A stretch of 64,000 bases of DNA from Straminergon stramineum. Taxonomy: Eukaryota; Streptophyta; Bryopsida; Hypnales; Calliergonaceae. Both the position numbers and the translations under genes were made by a program. The stretch is from NCBI GenBank assembly GCA_963920665.1, contig OY987263.1:43497218-43561217 (forward strand). Direction: 5' to 3'. The notes below the pieces were generated by a model, which searched no databases, was not told where the DNA came from, and saw nothing but the letters and a program-made list of their open reading frames with translations. Below, in pieces: positions 1-15,414 of the stretch; position 1 is the stretch's first letter; the number at the start of each line of letters is the position of its first letter.

Positions 1-286
1 TATAAATCTAGAAAACCAATATAAGAAATTCATTTCTTAAAAAATGATTTTAAAGAATTTTTTTGAGCTACTGAGGTTGTGCACCAAGCAATGAAAATCA
101 TATATCATACAATAGCTTTTTAACCATGAAGTCAAAAGTCATGAGAATTGTTGTGCCTTAAAGCTACTCCTTGGGCAGATGTTGTATAAAAATTTCAAAG
201 AAAATAAATAAATAAATTGTTCATAGTGAGCTACCCATAATTGCTATGTTGCCCCCCAAAATGCAATTTAGTGCTTCAAGGGTTAA
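1..286. mobile_element. Right-end fragment of a TTAA-type repeat, cut by window edge
   Basis: The last 60 bases follow the right end of the repeat at 58177-59110 in the same order: both contain CTACCC, AATTGCTATGT, GCCCC and a terminal run of G before the end. The fragment ends GGGTTAA at 280-286, the same type of terminus as the other TTAA-ended elements here. The left end lies outside the window. No coding capacity is seen. The relationship is read by eye and is moderately diverged. Confidence 0.45.
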
Positions 287-2280
287 ATTTTGTAGTGGAA
301 GGAAGAATACTCAATAGAAGATAAGAACTACACAACTTTCCTATGGGATCAATCCTGAATAATCTACAAAAATTTTGAATGCCAAACATGCTACAACTAA
401 ATTTTAAGGTGGTCCCTCCAAAATGTGTCACTAACCCAAAACCACCATCATCACTCTAGGTACATGTCCAAAATCAATTGGTATCTATGTGGAAGAGATG
501 ATTCTATAACCTCTAACAAAAAATCTTTAATGCTTCATAACTTTTGCATGTGGTATCTAAATGTCACATTCTTTGGTGTGTTGGAATCTCCTTTCATTTA
601 CCAACAAGAAAAAATGAAAATTTGACATGTTTAATAATAATAACTAGGCACAATAGCAAAAGGTGGTGGTTGGAGGGTACCTACTTTATATGTTGATTTC
701 TTTTCTATTTCAACCTAAATCAAGATATCTCCATTGGCTTTATTACAACACTGGTACCAATGTACCAACTTTTCAATAATTTTCTCTCATTTTTAAGAGA
801 GAAATATTTTCACATAAACAAGTCTCATTATTTGATTGACTTTTCATTCACACCAATTGTGAAGGCAAAGAAACCATTGATGGAAAATAGTGTAGACCAC
901 ATTAAATACATTTAACCTAAACTACTATAGACTTCCATATTTGTGTGCTTCATAAATTTTCATAATTCCTTAATTAGTGCAAGTAGGTGTTATTATTGTA
1001 GCTAGTATACTAATGAAGTTAACAAAATTAGTGAGTTCTTTGACATGTTTGATTTCATTCATTCAATTTTTTCTAAAGTTCTAGTATTAATATTTAACAT
1101 TTGCACACTTTGGATTTTCAAACCCCTTTTTTGCACTTATTATGTAACGTAGCCTCTCATAGTCTCCGAGGACAAAATGTGTCCTTTTCAAATTTTCAAT
1201 GGCAAATTCTTGGTAGGATGAAACAAATCTCAACATTTTGTAAAGTAGTTTCTTGTAGAGTAACAAGTTGACATACTTGTTGCATTTTTGGAATTTCAAA
1301 ATTTCAGTGTGAAACATATTGAAAATCTTATTTAGGATATGTAGTCTTGTATGAGGGAGGAGTGGCATATATTTGGGACAAGGTTTGAGTAAAAGGAACA
1401 ATGGAATTTTTTTGAAGATGTTCCATGATTGTTATAATCAAAAGATCCAGTGGTCAATATTCTCTACAATTAATTTTATGCTAACTAGACAAAGTAGTCT
1501 TTACTTCTTGCTTTACTTTTGTTCAATTAAAATGAAAAAATCTCAAGTACATCCAAGTATAAATGAAATATCAAAGTGGAACAACTCATTTACAACCACT
1601 ATTTTTAAGAAGTTGGTAGGTCTTGAGGAAATAAAAAATAGAAATATGTTTCATGTCAAAAATCGATTTTCTCAATCAAGAAAATTTGACCTTTAAGCAT
1701 AGCTTCAATCAACAAAAAATATTAAATTTATCAAAAACCACCATGAAATTTTGGACTGCACAAATTTGTTCGACTGTTGTGAAACAAAAATTAGTGTCAC
1801 CTACAAAAATCAATGAATTTTTGCATGCATTGGAAAAAAACAATAGTCTTTCACAACTACACTAATTCAAAAACAATATGACTACTTTGGTAAACCAATA
1901 TTACATGCACTATTAATAAATGTAAAGTAAGTACACCCACAATGAACATTGCCTACAAAAGCAACACCTACAATTGAACCCCCCAAATTGACACTTTTTT
2001 TTAGATCAATCGATTAGACAAGATGTGCACAAACTAAAAATGAAAGTCTATGAGAGTGTCTATTGTTCAGGTTTTTCATACACCTCGAGACAAAACTTTA
2101 AAAAATTCGTAACTCATTCATACAATGTCCAAATCATGCATGCCGAAGTGCGTTGGAATCCTCTTTCAATTGCCAAGAAGGTGTACAACTATTTCATTTA
2201 TGCTTAAATAATATTACCGAAGTATTCTCAGTTGCAAATCAGGGGCGATTATTTGTTCACCGAACTTATTAAATAATGGT
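287..2280. other. AT-rich intergenic DNA, no gene recognised
   Basis: Reading frames here are all short, rich in Lys, Asn, Phe and Ile, and match no family I recognise. No convincing splice-linked exons, RNA gene or palindromic element was found. It is probably old repeat-derived DNA. Confidence 0.6.
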
Positions 2281-2760
2281 AATATACTTTGTGGGCCTCC
2301 GTTTATGACTTCCGAATAGCACGTGTCACCTGATGAAGCCCCTGTTATTAGTAGCTTTTTAGTAAGTTATTCCTGCGCAGGCCAGGCCAGGCCAGGCCAG
2401 GGTCCCCATTCCCCAACTCCCAAATAATATCACGAGAGTAGCTGCATGGGTAAGCAAGGAAGGTTCCGGAAAGCATCTCCCGGCAGCACCCTTGGCGAAT
2501 GTTCTCTTGGGAAATTATAACGTCCGTCAGTAAGCTTAACGTAACGTAGTTCATCCGGCCGGCCCTTTCAAGCCCCGGCGTTGCATCCCAACGTGGTGAC
2601 CAGCCACTCATCAATTCAGACACAGCCATGAGCCCTCCCTCAGGATCATCAGTCAATCCGTGCACCCTGCTTTCAATAGCCACAGTGTAAGGGAGCCGAC
2701 CCCTTTTCTGACCACTTAAGCAGATACACATACTGCAAGGGAGGTTTCAACAGTGGGGAA
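2281..2760. other. GC-richer islet with a 5-bp tandem repeat and an unrecognised 127-codon frame
   Basis: This stretch is clearly richer in G+C than the sequence on either side. It carries four tandem copies of GGCCA near 2381-2401. A minus-strand open frame of 127 codons (2348-2731) has balanced amino-acid composition but resembles no family I know, and I found no partner exons. It could be an exon of an unknown gene, a UTR remnant or chance. Confidence 0.3.
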
Positions 2761-3332
2761 ATTTTTCCCATAAGCAGAAATAGAAATAGAGTTCATAAGG
2801 TTTCCATAATTTTTCATATTTTTTTACTTCACAAAATAATTACTACAAATTTTTAAGCTGAAGATTCTGTTCTACCCATATTGGCCATACAAACCTTCCT
2901 CTTTTCGACCGAGGGATGGTTGCAAAATCCAAGAAGGGCAGGGTCCAAATTTGAGAGTCTTGTAGCCAATTATAATGCACTACGAACTGCTCAGGAACTG
3001 TGCCAGCATTAATTGTTGCTAATCACTTGCTGATTGAAATTACTCCACCGTGCATTGTCAGATTGGGTCTGTAATTAGTAAGGGGTTGGCTCCCTTACAC
3101 AAGGCAGAAATAAGTTAGATGGAGTTTGCCCGCATGCCATTGCTTATTTATTTTTTGAAGTCCCACATGAAGACAAGTGTGAGAAGTGGTGAGAGCAATT
3201 GAAATTATATTTTTTTGACAAAGTATGAATTTGTTATGAATTTCTGAAGTGTGTTGCCCATCGTGGCTGAGAACTAAAGAGCCTCTAGACTACCTCCAAA
3301 ATCCAACAAAAAGTGTATCTAAATTGGTCATC
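2761..3332. other. Intergenic, nothing recognised
   Basis: AT-rich sequence between the GC-richer islet and the palindromic MITE. No gene, RNA or repeat structure was seen. Confidence 0.5.
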
Positions 3333-3335
3333 TTA

Positions 3336-3833
3336 GAGCATCCTTAGTGCTACCCTGTATATTGGCTTGGTAACTGTACAACTAACTTTTGAACTGTAAA
3401 TAATTAGAACTTGAAAATTGTCTTGTTGGAAGCGCATCTAAAAAACCTTGGAGAAGGTTCTAAAATATTCAAATTTAGACATTGGACAAGTATCTCGAAA
3501 GCAAGGTAAAAATCAGAAATTATAGAGGTCTTAGCAAATCATGGTTACCAAAGCAATATTTGGCCATTGACCCTCCACATTTGGCCACATTTAGAGGGTC
3601 AATGGCCAAATATTGCTTTGGTAACCGTGATTTGCTAAGACCCCTATAATTTCTGATTTTTACCTTGCTTTCGAGATACTTGTCCAATGTCTAAATTTGA
3701 ATAATTTTGCACCTTCTCCAAGGTTTTTTAGATGCGCTTCCAACGAGACAATTTTCAAGTTCTAATTATTTACAGTTCAAAAGTTAGTTGTACAGTTACC
3801 AAGCCAATATACAGGGTAGCACTAAGGATGCTC
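3336..3833. mobile_element. 498-bp foldback MITE, Tourist/PIF-Harbinger type
   Basis: Two arms of about 240 bp (3336-3575 and 3594-3833) are near-perfect reverse complements around an 18-base spacer. The element begins GAGCATCCTTAGTGCTACC and ends with its reverse complement. It is flanked by TTA on both sides (3333-3335 and 3834-3836), the 3-bp TWA target duplication typical of PIF/Harbinger and Tourist MITEs. Only a few mismatches separate the arms, so insertion was recent or the arms are kept alike. It has no coding capacity. A transcript would fold into a very long hairpin. Confidence 0.93.
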
Positions 3834-3836
3834 TTA

Positions 3837-4954
3837 CTCTCCTCTGAAGCAGTTACAATATTTCCAACACGGCTAGAACATGAAGGCCTAAAAAGTCACT
3901 TCTTCCAATGAATTTATACTCAAAAGGTGGAAGTTGCTATTGTAATCAGTAATCACTCCATTACCATCACTTGAGACAGTGGCTGTAGCTACTAATTCAA
4001 TTCCATGTAGCCCAAATCTCATTTATTGAAAGAAAAATTGTAATGGTTGATTCCCTAGATGTGTAGAATGGGTCTTTTGTCTACGAGGGGCTTTTCTACT
4101 CTAAATAAGGTGAAACATCAACCACAACATTAGGGAAGCTTTTGAAGCTATCCTAGTAATTTGCCTCCTCTTTGTGGAAGGAGTTGGTTTTTATTTGCAA
4201 GGGCATTGATTGGACCATCATTTTCTTACAAAGATCTCCGGGTTCATTTCCTTTGGTATCAAATTCTAAGCAACCACTTTCCTCCAACTTCAAATTTGCA
4301 AATGCTATAATCTTCTTCTTTCAAAAGCATGTTGATTTGAAAAACTAAATTGTAAATTTCATTACATTGGGTAGACATGGATGCCGGAGTAGGAGCTAGT
4401 TGCCATGACCAACCCTAAAGTCATACCCACCTTGTGGAAAAACATACTTGCGCCCCAACAATCCCTATATTAGCCTTGGATTCAAAATGGCAAGTGACTA
4501 AAATTTGACAATTTCATATATGTGGAAGCTACATGTCCACCTTTTATTTTGGCACACCAATTAGTTGCCAATCCTACCGATTTTTTTGTCTGGTTTTACA
4601 TCCTTCATTTTCATAATAAATAGTTTTTTCCCAAAGTTGATCACTTGCTAACAATGAACTAACCGGTGGTTCTCCGTGAACATTGATTGGACATCCTTTT
4701 GGGGTCACTATATACCAAGAGTATACATTTTCAAATTTGAAATGTGTATTATTATACATAGTGACATAAATAAACTCAATTGAATGTGACATGCCTCAAT
4801 CAATGGTATGCTAATTGGTATGTTTTTATCTGATAACTAACCTTTGGTAGGCCCTTTAAGGTATGTGCATACATAATTGTCACTAATTGCAATATAATGA
4901 GTATAGTAACCATTATAAGAAATTTTTAAAAATGGATTTCTGTGGATAAGTGAC
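3837..4954. other. Intergenic, nothing recognised
   Basis: AT-rich sequence with only short open frames and no recognisable product, RNA gene or element ends. Confidence 0.5.
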
Positions 4955-5231
4955 AGGTTTGTTTTTTTCATTTTTGGGAAAGTATCATAGTAGCGATATT
5001 AGATGTTATAGTGGTACTCCAAATTTTTACATTCATCCACATATTGGATAGAAAATATCACAATTGCACATATCATATATCCATATTTCTATTTTCATCC
5101 ACAATCTAGCGATTTCATCCAAGATTTTTTTTAAATTTGAAGTTTTTTGGTGATTTCTTCTAAAATTTTCCTATTTATGTTCTAAGGGCGTGGTGCAAGG
5201 TTCATCATTTTGGTGCAATTTGACGACAAAT
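4955..5231 (+). repeat. Dispersed repeat R2, copy 1
   Basis: About 275 bp matches, in inverted orientation, the segment at 36557-36837. Shared stretches include TTTTTTTCATTTTTGG, CTCCAAATTT, CATCCACATATTGGAT, CATCCACAATCTAGCGATTT and GGTGCAA. Termini are not sharp enough to define inverted repeats or target duplications, so its class is unknown. Confidence 0.75.
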
Positions 5232-6990
5232 CGCCTAAAAAAAATCACTACAAGTGAGAGGATTCACTAATATACTTTTGCAAAAATTATTTGGACACTA
5301 TAGGAGTAATTATTATGCATTTTTAGAGTTGTGAACATGGATGTACTTCAAATCAATACTAGTTTGTAGAGTTTAGACAACAAACATACTTAGATCTAAT
5401 ATCTTCATTTTAGACAAGAATCTATATGTGATGGTTGTTGATTAGGGACAATTTTGAATGCACTTATCTTCACACCTAAATAACAAAGTGACAATACCCA
5501 AACTATATTTTAAAAAATCACAAGAAATAATTTAACTCCTCTTAAATGTCTAAAAGATAGATGTATAGCCATTATTCCATTACCACCTAACACTTTATTC
5601 CATCTTTATATATTGGTGTCATATTTTCTAGAGTACGAATATATAAAAAATAATACATCACAAAAGAATTGTTAATTGAATAGAAATAGGTGTGTCTGTG
5701 TTATTATTGATTCATACAAAACAAATCATTGATGTGATAAATAATTTTTCTTGAAACTTCCTCATTGGATACTAATTAGATTGAATATACTTTTCTAAAC
5801 ATTTATCATCTATCTCTTGGATGGTTGTGCTCTAGGTTTTATTCCAAGAAAACCTCATTTTTACCATATAAATGTTTCATCAAGATTTGTGAATAAAATG
5901 TAAATACAACAAATATGAGTACATCCATGATTAGTACTTTGAAAATTCATATTGTTCATTCATTGGATGTCAAAAGGTATATAAGCTAAGAGAATATGGA
6001 ATCCTTTGTGTTTTAAATTGCTAGTACCATCTAGTAAAAGTTAAAACAATGCTTACTATTCAAGATAATTCTTGAATCTATAAGATCCAATTATTGAAAC
6101 AATATCCACATGTTTATTTGAACATGATTAATCCAACACTTTTCATCATTGTGATCAAATATCAAAACAAGCTTTCAATCCTTCATTGTAAGATAAATAT
6201 TGATCTTGAGTATTTAGGATAATAAAATATGGACTTCATAAGGCATGAAATCTCCATTTTTTTCCTAGATTGTTTTTTTCTTAATATTTTGAAACAAATT
6301 GATTTAGAACCTTATATAAAAATCATGAACTATCTTGTGATCAAGCTAGTTATATCATTGACAAATGGACAAATATCTATGTTTTCAACATACTTGAATG
6401 TTTTTCATCCATTTTTTGTAGCCCTTGCAGTAAACACTTGAAACCATTCATCATTCGTCTAGTGGATGTTGTCTATCTTAGGGTTTAAGGCTTATTCCAA
6501 GTCTTTCATCCCAAATCTACTTTACAAACATTGGAGTTGTTGAAAGTTTGTTCCATGCATGGGACAAAAAAATAAAAGTCAAAATAAAAGTAGGATGTAA
6601 ATATTGGATCTATAGGTATGTTCAAAATATAAATTTATAGTAAAAAGAAGTATTAATCCTAGGCAAAATAAAAAAAAGAAATAATTTTATAAAATAAAAA
6701 TATACATAAGATAATTGCAAAAACAAAAGCAATTTTATAAAATAAGTAAAAGAAATTATAAGTTTGTAAATTAAATATTAATTATAGTTAAAAAAAAAGG
6801 AATGGTTCTATTCGTAAAAGCCTTCCGTATCACAAGCAAGCATCAAAAATTGAAAATTAACCAATCACACAATCACAAAATACAAGATAATTTTTATTTT
6901 CATCCAAAATTTCAAAGTTGGACACCCCGGATCAGAGTAGGTACTAGCTAGGTTACCTTGACCCAGGTCTTCATGGAATAGTTTTGAGAT
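5232..6990. other. AT-rich intergenic DNA, no gene recognised
   Basis: No family-like open frames. A sequence beginning CACTACAAGTGAGAG at about 5250 resembles a CACTA-element end, but I found no matching inverted end. Confidence 0.5.
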
Positions 6991-7579
6991 TTCACAGAAT
7001 TCTAAATTTAAATACAACTCTTTTTTAATAGGTCAAAGACTAGGAAAATCCCCCCCTAGAGGGGGCCCATCCTGGCCATCCCAAGCCCGAGAAAAACGTT
7101 CATCCATCCATGCATGGCCACGGTCATAGGGGTGCCTGCCTTTTTCAAGTGCCAAGGGTGCAGGGCAACCCAGCCAAGTCACCACAGCCAGCGCCAACAG
7201 CCATGTGGCCCCGTCTCTTCCCAATGCACAATGGACGTGAATGATATTCATCCAACACTCCCACCACATCCATCCTCATGTCCCACCACATTCATCCACT
7301 ACCCCTCTTCATTCATCCTTCAGCTCGGTCTTCTCTCTCGTTTGAAGAACCACCCTATAAGTGTTTGTCCACGCTCGACCTCCTCTAGAATCCCAACGCT
7401 GCCGGAGCTTTGTTTTTAGTTTCGTTTTTTCAGAAGCTTTGTCTCGCTTGGTTTTGCTTCTGTAGTCTGTATTAGTGTTGTTTCCTTTAGATTCGTGACG
7501 TTTTTGCGTTTGTTTTGCTGCGTTTTGGATATCTGCAGAGGGTTTACCTGTTTTGTGTTTTTAATTTCAATCGTTAAAC
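6991..7579 (+). promoter_or_regulatory. Presumed promoter and 5' leader of the enolase gene
   Basis: The sequence rises in G+C from about 7040 and becomes pyrimidine-rich (TTCTCTCTCG near 7331). A TATA-like TATAA lies at 7356-7360, followed by a T-rich leader up to the enolase ATG at 7580. Open frames on both strands match nothing and are treated as chance. The transcription start is not determinable by eye; the TATA assignment is tentative. Confidence 0.35.
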
Positions 7580-10838
<3,259 letters not shown>

Positions 10839-11979
10839 ACACCTCTGGTTTTCCAGCCCTTTTAGTTTTGGGAGAATATCATATATGTCTGTAAGACTGC
10901 TCCTGATACTACTTCATGCACAGAGCACTCGTTTCCGGCTTATTTTCGAAGAGTTCATCAATAATTTTCACAAAATCTTGCGGGAGTGTGGCTATGTCTT
11001 GGTGCCGATGCTGGGAAAACTTTTGAGTTTCTTATTTGTAATTTACTTCTTTGTTTCGAGGTTTTATTATGACATGGATGGTGAGTTGCGGGTAGGTAGC
11101 ATGTGTGAACTTTGCACTGTAGACAGAAAGCTTTTTCACTCCGTACCAAGATTTTGAAACTCGAAATGAATCCATAGTCTTTACTACTTTTGATGAAAGC
11201 AGCTCGATATATCGATCGTCTGTTCCTCGCACTGATTTCCAGCTGGTTTTTTCGAAGTTTCCGTTGGCACTTTGTGTATTTCTTTGTGCCTACTGTTTCA
11301 TTTTGGGTTATCGTCAAGTCTCGCCGTAACTCGCTATCTCCCGACCATGATGGAAAGTATCTTGACCCACAAACGACGCTGCGGCCAGTTTTTGGTCGGT
11401 AGTTGACCGAGAATCGTTTTGAGTAGGACAGAGGTGCAACTATTCATCCTTGGAAGGTTGTGTGAAAAGGGAGGTCGGACACAGTTCTCTTAATTCCAAT
11501 CAGGGCTTTTTTTTTGGACTAGTGTCCCCTCTGCTGCCTTCACTGCATAAGCCAGATTTTGGAGGGACAGATTCTTAGTGGTCAGATTCTGACAGATCTG
11601 GCGAAATTTCGCCAGAAAAAAAAGTCCTGCTTCCAATGAGTGTTTCTGGATTTTCTTAAGCCAATAATTCACACAGTTCCAAAATGTATGATATGCACAA
11701 TCACTAGTCCGTCCGTAAACCCTTACTGAATGTGGACATGGATGGATGGTTTGTGTCTGGTGGATGACAAATAATCTTCCTATGCAGGATAGTAGAGCAA
11801 TTGTTCATCCTTGAAATTTTGTGCCAATAGAAAAGATTTTGCATAGTACTTTGACCTCCAACGAATATTTTTTAATATTATAAAGTAGATGTTGTCACAT
11901 AATCCCCGAAGAGAGGTTTTTCACAATCACTAGTCCGTCTTTAAGAGATTAAGGGTGAAGACAATTATCTTGATGAACA
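10839..11979. other. Enolase 3' flank and intergenic DNA
   Basis: The first few hundred bases after the enolase stop have a mixed composition like a 3' UTR; I could not place a poly(A) signal. Beyond about 11450 no gene or element is recognised. Confidence 0.5.
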
Positions 11980-13220
11980 TTAATCCCTAAAAGTCCAAAT
12001 TCATCTCCAAGAATTGGCAACTTGAGAAAAATCATTCTAAAGTGTTATTTGGAAGCATATTTTGGAATTGATATACAAATAGAAGTTGTAGTCTAAGTTG
12101 TAGATTTCATATACACAATTAGATTTACCAATGCACCAATGCTATCACCAATTTTCATTTTATAAATTTTGAAATGAAAATTTCAAAATTCCTTCAAAAT
12201 TTGATTATAAGCAAAATATTATCATTTTTTGAGTAAAAATTGTTTTATATGGATTCGAAACAAGGTTCTATTCGCATGCTGGTTTTTTGAAATCTTTGTG
12301 CTATTCAAATCTATGACCTCATTTTGGCAAATCCAATTTTGAACTAAAGTCAATGCAATTTTGGCTAAGTCAACCACTTGACATACTTGTACATTGGTAA
12401 TTTTAGAAAAAAATGTACTCTAGTAACACCAAATCCAAAACTTAGATAGAACAAAAATTGGATAAATTATCTCCACAAATTAGATTAACTTTCATCCAAT
12501 CAATTAGGAGTATGAAACTTTAATTTCAATCTATTCATCATCTAGAAAAAGAACGTCAAAGCACTCAATCCCTAGATACTCAAGGCCTTTTTGAGCTTCT
12601 TGGAATTTGCTCTAAATGGAACAAAAAGCCAACATTTTGATAAGCTTTATTAATGTAAAAAAACGTTAACCATACAAATTCAAACTAGATGTGTTAGACA
12701 TGTTAGAGATCATATGAGGAAAGAAAACACAACAATCACTTATAAATTGAAAGATTAAAACTTTTGACCATGGACTTAAAACTATGAAAGTGATTTGAAA
12801 TCTTTCAATCCTCTCTTCACATGTCAAATCTAAAAAATTGGTCACTACAAAATATGAAGTTAAAGTACATAACATGTATAACCTCAATCAATTTATGGTT
12901 TCTCAAAATCTACTTTGCAATTATTTAAAATAAATTTCTAATGTGATTTTTCCCCCAAATCTAGTATATTTGAGGTTCATTTCCAAGAACCCTCAACACT
13001 AGAAAATCAAGATTTCCAATGGACGTCCTTGCACAAAGTCTTAAATAGAAAGTTCATAATCATTCATTTTCAAAATCAGATTTTTTATGCTAAAACTAAA
13101 CTTCAAAAGGAGTGTATAAAAAATACATACTAGAAATAGTAACATAATAAGGTTTTATTGAACTTCGAAGTATTGTCGACACCATAATTTGGTACCGACA
13201 ATAAGGCATTTAGGGATTAA
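11980..13220. mobile_element. 1.24-kb non-autonomous element with TTAA ends (copy A)
   Basis: The left end TTAATCCCTAAAAGTCC (from 11980) and the reverse complement of the right end, TTAATCCCTAAATGCC (to 13220), match as inverted repeats. The left part (about 12100-12500) is clearly alike to 26400-26810. The right part (12570-13220) is alike to 39375-40020 and to 27357-27640. An internal CAATCCCTAGATACTCAAGG near 12570 matches the left end of the 39375 element, so this copy may be two adjacent elements. No transposase-like frame is seen. End structure is piggyBac-like, but class is not proven. Confidence 0.7.
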
Positions 13221-13525
13221 GATGGGTCTTGCTGCAGAATTTTGTTGGAAATCCTCCAATTCCACTTGGCCACGTGAAAGTTGAGGGCCTAAAAAAACCA
13301 GGTTTCTAACCAATACGCACAACGCAAATCAGGAGACATAAGTTAGTTCTTATCATTCAAAAATGAGGTCGACGCTTGCCACTCGTGTCTTTCGTCACTA
13401 ATACACACTCCAAATCTCCTTCAAATGCATCAAAATGAGCAACAGCAGCAGAGCAGAAACTTCACATTCCTGTACTAAGTACTGTAATTATCTAAGATAG
13501 CTACTGTTACAATATCAAAATGTGC
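13221..13525. other. 3' flank of the fibrillin gene
   Basis: Lower-repeat sequence between the TTAA element and the fibrillin stop codon. It probably includes the 3' UTR of the minus-strand gene. No other feature was seen. Confidence 0.4.
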
Positions 13526-15414
13526 TCATGTGCGACGCCTGAAGATAAAGAGAGAACCTCTGGAGCCCCTCCCAATCCTGACAACTTCATCAAGGTAGAT
13601 GGTGGCTAATTTTACATTGCTGTTGCCTCCATATTGCATTTTCAGTGGTCCTAACTCCACTTGCGGAGATTCGAACACAACTTCCACCCACTTCTTGTCT
13701 AAGGCTGTCAATTTTCCTGCAGATGCAGTGGACACTATGAGCAGCAGTCCATGGATGAACCCATTGAATTCTGTAGTATTTGCAATGTCATTGTGTCACA
13801 CAAATATTAGTCTACACACAACAGTCTTTCTTTGATATCACCTTCTCCAATATTAAATCCTCTGTTCTCTCACCATCCCTAAGAAGCAGACGCACCCAGT
13901 TCAAAACTCACGCTCTACTGTCAATATCATCTCACAAGAAAAGTTACATACAAATGCACGTGTGACAACAACGAGTTCAATAAATGTGAAGCATTCTAAA
14001 CCACCTTCCTTGTTCCAAGCACTTATTAATGTCAGTTTTACACAATTGAGTGTCACAATCTTACAGAAATCCATGGATGACCACATGCATTGATTTTTGA
14101 GGGTCTAGGCTGTGATGACTAAAGAGGTTTGGGTGCACATGAATCCAAATTCTCTAGACATCCACATCCTAAGGGGTGCCAAGTGTTGGACAACAGAAGA
14201 AGGCGATTCCAAATAGCATTCCAAGACTCTAAAAAGAGGCCTCGTACTGTAGAGAATGGAGAATCACAACGTGCCATATTTCATGTCAAAACCTGCATAT
14301 TGCAAAACAGGAATTGCAAGGTCTGGCTAGATTTCAGTGCAGTTGCATGTAGCAAATGTAATGAACGTTTTATGAAGCGGAGGGAATTGTATGCGAGAGG
14401 ATAAGGGAAAGGAGGAGGACCTTTTAATGTCACTTGGCCGTCCAGAAAGCCGAAGGCAGCGAAGGCCACCTTGTTGGTAATAACATCCGGGGCATGGACG
14501 CCCTGCACCATTTCTCGCGTCTTCAGCAACGCACGACCCAGCATGCTGCGGTAGTACCCGCCGGGTGCAGTCGGGTTACTACTATACGCCACATCCCAAT
14601 CTGGCTCCACAATTCAAAACTTCGTTCTCATCAAATGTGTGTAAGACGCCCGAAACATCCAAATTTCGAGCTCTAATTCAAGCACAGATAGCAGAGTCAA
14701 TTAAAAAGAGTGCTTAACATTCACCATAGCAAGAAAATTTGGTAAACAAACCGCTGCTCGCAATGAAGGAGCAGGCAGTGAGAATTTAGGGTTTGCGGTG
14801 CAGCTAGAGAGGAGGACATTCTATTACCTCCAAACAACAAAGGGCTAGAAAGAGGCTCCGGGATGCACAGGCTCTCCAACTTTGCCACAATTTCTTCAAT
14901 CGCAAGCTTCTCTGGCTCGCCAATTTGCGTTCCACGGTCGGTGTCTTTGACCTACACATTCATTCTTCTGCCACCGTTGGTCGGGATATCCTCATTATTC
15001 GTGCATGCCACATTCAATCCTTGCCTAGAAAAAACTTTAAAACACTTGACCCTCGAAATCTTAACAGTGTACCTACTGTTGTTGATTTCTAAGCTATTTA
15101 GAATTGCGCAAAAGAGGTCAGAGAGAGGAGCATACTAAAGCGAGAAGGGTGTCAACGAGAACAGAAGGAGGTGAATTGACATCCACTTCTACTCCTGCTT
15201 TCATTGCAGCAAATGTTCTTGACTTTTGAACTCTGGCGCTTCCGACTCTCAGCTTAGCCTTGCCCCAGTCCTTGGAATCTCCCGAAACCATCTTCACTGC
15301 CGTGAAAGCACAACATTGCTGAACTCCACCTCCAGCAAAGAACGGGCGAGAAGAAGGCCTGGCATTCAACCCATAGTCCATGGAGAATCCCGTAATGCCC
15401 GTAGAAAATGCCAT
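13526..15414 (-). CDS. Plastid-lipid-associated protein / fibrillin (PAP_fibrillin domain), 4 exons, 257 aa
   Basis: Fibrillins are plastid lipocalin-like proteins of plastoglobules, thylakoids and stroma. Exons in gene order: 15414-15136, 14951-14828, 14600-14421, 13716-13526. Phases join exactly to 257 residues. Residues 1 to about 65 are Ser/Ala/Arg-rich with few acidic residues, like a chloroplast transit peptide. Diagnostic motifs follow: VKDTDRG (94-100), an amphipathic EEIVAKLESL segment, PEPLSSPLLFGDWDVAYSS (124-142), DGQVTLKG, then WVEVVFESP, YLDE and the family ending GRGSRGSLFIFRRR. The start is the ATG at 15414; the GTG two codons earlier is not used. The subgroup (Arabidopsis has many FBN/PAP genes) cannot be settled by eye. 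It is divergent from the METTL23-like gene, 290 bp start to start. Confidence 0.92.

Noticed and set aside
7033..7419. Overlapping frames upstream of enolase as a small gene
   Set aside because: No family motif, and the position fits the enolase promoter and leader.
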